Source of the DNA: Planktotalea frisia
GTDB lineage: Bacteria; Pseudomonadota; Alphaproteobacteria; Rhodobacterales; Rhodobacteraceae
DNA: 44,889 nt
NCBI RefSeq assembly: GCF_001890925.1
Contig: NZ_MLCB01000117.1
Coordinates: 1 to 44,889 of the forward strand
Direction: 5' to 3'
Part shown: positions 42,643-44,889 of the stretch, piece after piece
How the letters are laid out: every line of letters starts with the position of its first letter
Numbering within the stretch: position 1 is the first letter of the stretch
Position numbers and translations under genes: made by a program
The notes under the pieces: generated by a model
Told to the model about the DNA's origin: nothing
The model's input: the letters and a program-made list of their open reading frames with translations, nothing else
The model's database searches: none

Positions 42643-44619
42643 ATGGCTCGTGCTCAATATCTCTTTCTCAAAGATGGCACCTATTATTTTCGTCGCCGTA
42701 TTTCTGGTTTTCCACAGAAAACATCTCCCCTGATGATCTCATTGGGTAGTAAGGAGCTCAAAAAAGCCCTTTATATTATTCAGCACGTACAAACGGAGTA
42801 TTTGTCTATGTTGAACGGCTTCATCTTCATCAACCCTCCTCTGCCAGAGGAATTGATCAGAACTTACACATCGGCACGTTTGCGCGTGTTTGTTCAAGAA
42901 ATGCAGCGTAATACTCGCATGGCACGCATGACTGGCCGCACATCGGATCAAGATCAGATCCGTGAGGAGCTGAGTAAAGTCGTTCTGCAATCAATGCTTG
43001 AATGCGGCATGCAAAAAGCGTTTCCGGTAAGTTCAATCAATCCAGAATGGACCAAGGAGAATCTGGAAACAGTTATGGCCCTCTACGATCGGGAGTTCCG
43101 CGCATTGACTTCTAAAGAAGGGCGCGCTGCGCTTGAAGCTGACTTTGTAAAGACAACTGGAACCGACCTCAACGTTTCGAACTCCCGCGAGCATGAGTGT
43201 CAAATTTTAGAAGCTCACTTGAATGCCAAACTTGCAGCCCTTGGGGCCGTGCAAGGCGTGCCAAACCCTAACATGGAACTCTACCAAAAAGAGGCTCAGG
43301 CACTGGTTCAGACAAGTGCGCAGGTAGAAATCACATCTAAAGCCAATGCCCCGATCGTGCAGAAAACTCCGGACAAGGCGGCACCGTCTGGAGCTCACCC
43401 CCCTTGGCAAGCCCCGGACAATTTAACAATCCGTTTGCTTTCTGAAATGCATGAGGCGGCCCAAAACTCCAAAACTAATAGTAAGCCCGGCTACACCTCA
43501 GACATCGCATCCGTGTATTGGCGCATGGTGGCAACAGATGAATTAAGTGAAGGAGTTGCTCGGCAACGTGCATCTGATCTGCGCCTGTTCTCGCTGGTGA
43601 CAGGTATCGTAGACGTCACCGCTATTGAGCAGTTCCATCTCAGCCAATATCGCGATGCACTCGCCAAAGTTCCGAAAAACTTCCTACGTTCTGACAAAGA
43701 TCAAGACCTGACTATCAAGGCCCTTGTGGCCAGATCAGAACTCAACCCTGCCTCGGACAACGGCTTATCGCCAACGACCATGCGCCGCCATCTTAAATCC
43801 GTGGAACTTCTCTTAAAACGCGCAAAATCCGAGGGACACGAGCAAACCATCGGCTTGGATGTGACCCTTCTCAAACCAAAATCAAAAGCGAATACTCCGG
43901 CTCATAAACGACGTGCTGTATTTAGGTTTGATGAGTTACAATACGTGTTTAATCATACCGCATGGCAAGGCTGCCTAAGCGAAGGCCGTAGGCATGTGTC
44001 CGGAAATAAAGTCATCAAAGATTCACGCTATTGGGTGCCCCTTATCCTAGCATACACCGGCGCACGACGCGCTGAGGTGTCCGGCCTTCTGGGGGATGAT
44101 ATTGAGACTATCGATGCCATTCCTTGCTTTCATATTCGATCCAATCGGTATCGCGGGATTAAAGGCGAAAATGAAGCCGAGGGAGCCGAGAAAAACCGGA
44201 TCATCCCAATCCACCCTCACTTGATTGGGCTCGGGTTGCTGGATCATGCAAACAGTCAAAGCAACTCACCTAATGAGCTGTTGTTTCCGGACATTTTGCC
44301 GAAAGCTCGTTACAAAGGCCGAGATACAAAGCAGGCAACATCCGGAAAAATCGGCGATAGCTTGGACGATTTCTGGCGCAAATCCTTGCGGTTAACGTTA
44401 GATGGCAACCCGCGTAAATTGTGCATGCACAGCTTGCGGCATTACGTGAACCATCAACTCATTCATCAGCCAGGCATCCATGAAGTCACACGGTTTGATC
44501 TACTGGGGCATGTCGAAAGTGGCGATGCCTCACAGTCAATCAATACCAGCACATATCGCGATGAGACTGGTGTGTCCGAGAAATATAAAGCGATCTCATC
44601 GCTACCGACTTTATTTTGA
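42643..44619 (+). CDS. Tyrosine-type site-specific integrase of an integrative element
   Basis: A 658-residue tyrosine recombinase. The catalytic set is Arg475 (TGARRAEVSG), the lysine in EGAEKNRIIPIH, His596 and Arg599 (HSLRH), His623 (LLGHVESG) and Tyr638 (STYRDE). The N-terminal part (about 1-60, YLFLKDGTYYFRRRI) resembles the DUF6538-type region found in large alphaproteobacterial integrases, and a core-binding region lies at about 280-400. ATG 42643 has AGGGG upstream; the open frame reaches back to 42547 without support. Codon use is visibly less GC-rich than the flanking chromosome. Next to tRNA-Asn it should integrate and excise a mobile element whose body lies beyond the right edge. 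Confidence 0.92.
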   Translation: MARAQYLFLKDGTYYFRRRISGFPQKTSPLMISLGSKELKKALYIIQHVQTEYLSMLNGFIFINPPLPEELIRTYTSARLRVFVQEMQRNTRMARMTGRTSDQDQIREELSKVVLQSMLECGMQKAFPVSSINPEWTKENLETVMALYDREFRALTSKEGRAALEADFVKTTGTDLNVSNSREHECQILEAHLNAKLAALGAVQGVPNPNMELYQKEAQALVQTSAQVEITSKANAPIVQKTPDKAAPSGAHPPWQAPDNLTIRLLSEMHEAAQNSKTNSKPGYTSDIASVYWRMVATDELSEGVARQRASDLRLFSLVTGIVDVTAIEQFHLSQYRDALAKVPKNFLRSDKDQDLTIKALVARSELNPASDNGLSPTTMRRHLKSVELLLKRAKSEGHEQTIGLDVTLLKPKSKANTPAHKRRAVFRFDELQYVFNHTAWQGCLSEGRRHVSGNKVIKDSRYWVPLILAYTGARRAEVSGLLGDDIETIDAIPCFHIRSNRYRGIKGENEAEGAEKNRIIPIHPHLIGLGLLDHANSQSNSPNELLFPDILPKARYKGRDTKQATSGKIGDSLDDFWRKSLRLTLDGNPRKLCMHSLRHYVNHQLIHQPGIHEVTRFDLLGHVESGDASQSINTSTYRDETGVSEKYKAISSLPTLF

Positions 44620-44649
44620 AGTGCCAAACAGACTGTTTAGCTAACTAAG

Positions 44650-44685
44650 GCCAGCCTCCTACATTGTAAGATGGCCGGCTTTTTT
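44650..44685 (+). terminator. Rho-independent terminator after the integrase
   Basis: GCCAGCC (44650-44656) pairs with GGCCGGC (44673-44679) with one mismatch, and the inner part extends as an imperfect stem. A run of six T residues follows (44680-44685). It would end integrase transcription. The remaining 44686-44889 contains a GTTTGC-GACA-GCAAAC stem-loop but no gene I can support. Confidence 0.7.
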
Positions 44686-44889
44686 GTATTTTCGATCGAT
44701 ATCAAAAGTCACCGTTTGCGACAGCAAACTTGTATTACCTGTAACTTTTTAAAGAAATATCGATGTCTGCTATGCGGGACTTGGACGAAGCCGCTGCCGC
44801 GGCAATGGCGCTTGTTGCGGGTGTTCTGGGCTGACTTTGGCCGAGTGCATTTTGAGATCTAGCGAACCTGTTTGACGATTGGGGCTTCT

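Noticed and set aside
44763-44834. Short Ala-rich open frame MSAMRDLDEAAAAAMALVAG
   Set aside because: Only 23 codons, no ribosome-binding site and no family resemblance; it could be a gene remnant of the mobile element but cannot be supported.
1-44889. CRISPR array or known defence system
   Set aside because: No regularly spaced direct repeats and no Cas, restriction-modification or toxin-antitoxin genes were found; the only mobile gene is the integrase at the right edge.

Overview
The window looks like a chromosomal segment of a marine alphaproteobacterium of the Rhodobacteraceae (Roseobacter group). The reasons are the gene families present (B12-dependent NrdJ, alphaproteobacterial LexA with a GTTC-N7-GTTC box, double cold-shock-domain protein, divergent polysaccharide deacetylase), the mid-to-high GC content with many gcgc/cgcg codons, and the arrangement trpG-trpD-trpC-moaC-moeA-lexA with comEC, gltX and gltA. 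This placement is inferred from gene content; no database search was possible.

Left part (1-14.6 kb). A Sel1-repeat secreted protein (-) and a di-haem cytochrome c peroxidase/MauG-like protein (+) diverge from almost the same point. They are followed by a large galactoside-utilisation locus. An IclR regulator and an ABC ATPase (-) face a plus-strand operon: sugar-binding protein, two permeases, GH36 alpha-galactosidase, SDR sugar dehydrogenase, DgoK, DgoA, SMP-30 lactonase and GH42 beta-galactosidase. Together these encode import of alpha- and beta-galactosides, cytoplasmic hydrolysis, and oxidation of galactose through the De Ley-Doudoroff route to pyruvate and glyceraldehyde 3-phosphate. 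Only galactonate dehydratase (DgoD) is missing from the window. The genes after the transporter overlap by ATGA or lie a few bases apart, except for one palindrome-containing gap before the SDR gene.

Middle (14.6-26.1 kb). nrdJ (-) has a textbook terminator and a candidate NrdR box upstream. Then come a gene-free stretch, tRNA-Pro(TGG), a DUF192 protein, a double cold-shock-domain protein and pdxH, all on the minus strand. Divergent from these is a plus-strand run: fabI, a LysE-type exporter, gpt, an aminotransferase and a PpiD-like chaperone.

Right part (26.1-42.3 kb). This is core metabolism: trpE, a Sel1-repeat gene broken by an in-frame TGA, a polysaccharide-deacetylase-like protein (-), trpG-trpD-trpC-moaC-moeA as a tightly overlapping operon, lexA with its SOS box over the -10, comEC (-), gltX, gltA with a rho-independent terminator, an EnvZ-like sensor kinase (-) and an MBL-fold hydrolase.

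Right edge (42.4-44.9 kb). tRNA-Asn(GTT) is followed by a 658-residue tyrosine recombinase with less GC-rich, differently coded DNA. This is the usual arrangement at the left end of an integrated element whose body would continue beyond the window.

Most of the window is ordinary core genome. I did not find a clearly new defence or biosynthetic system. The points most worth checking are the SDR dehydrogenase that has lost its catalytic lysine, the interrupted Sel1 gene with a Shine-Dalgarno-masking hairpin, a family of CTAG-centred palindromes between genes, and the tRNA-Asn integrative element.
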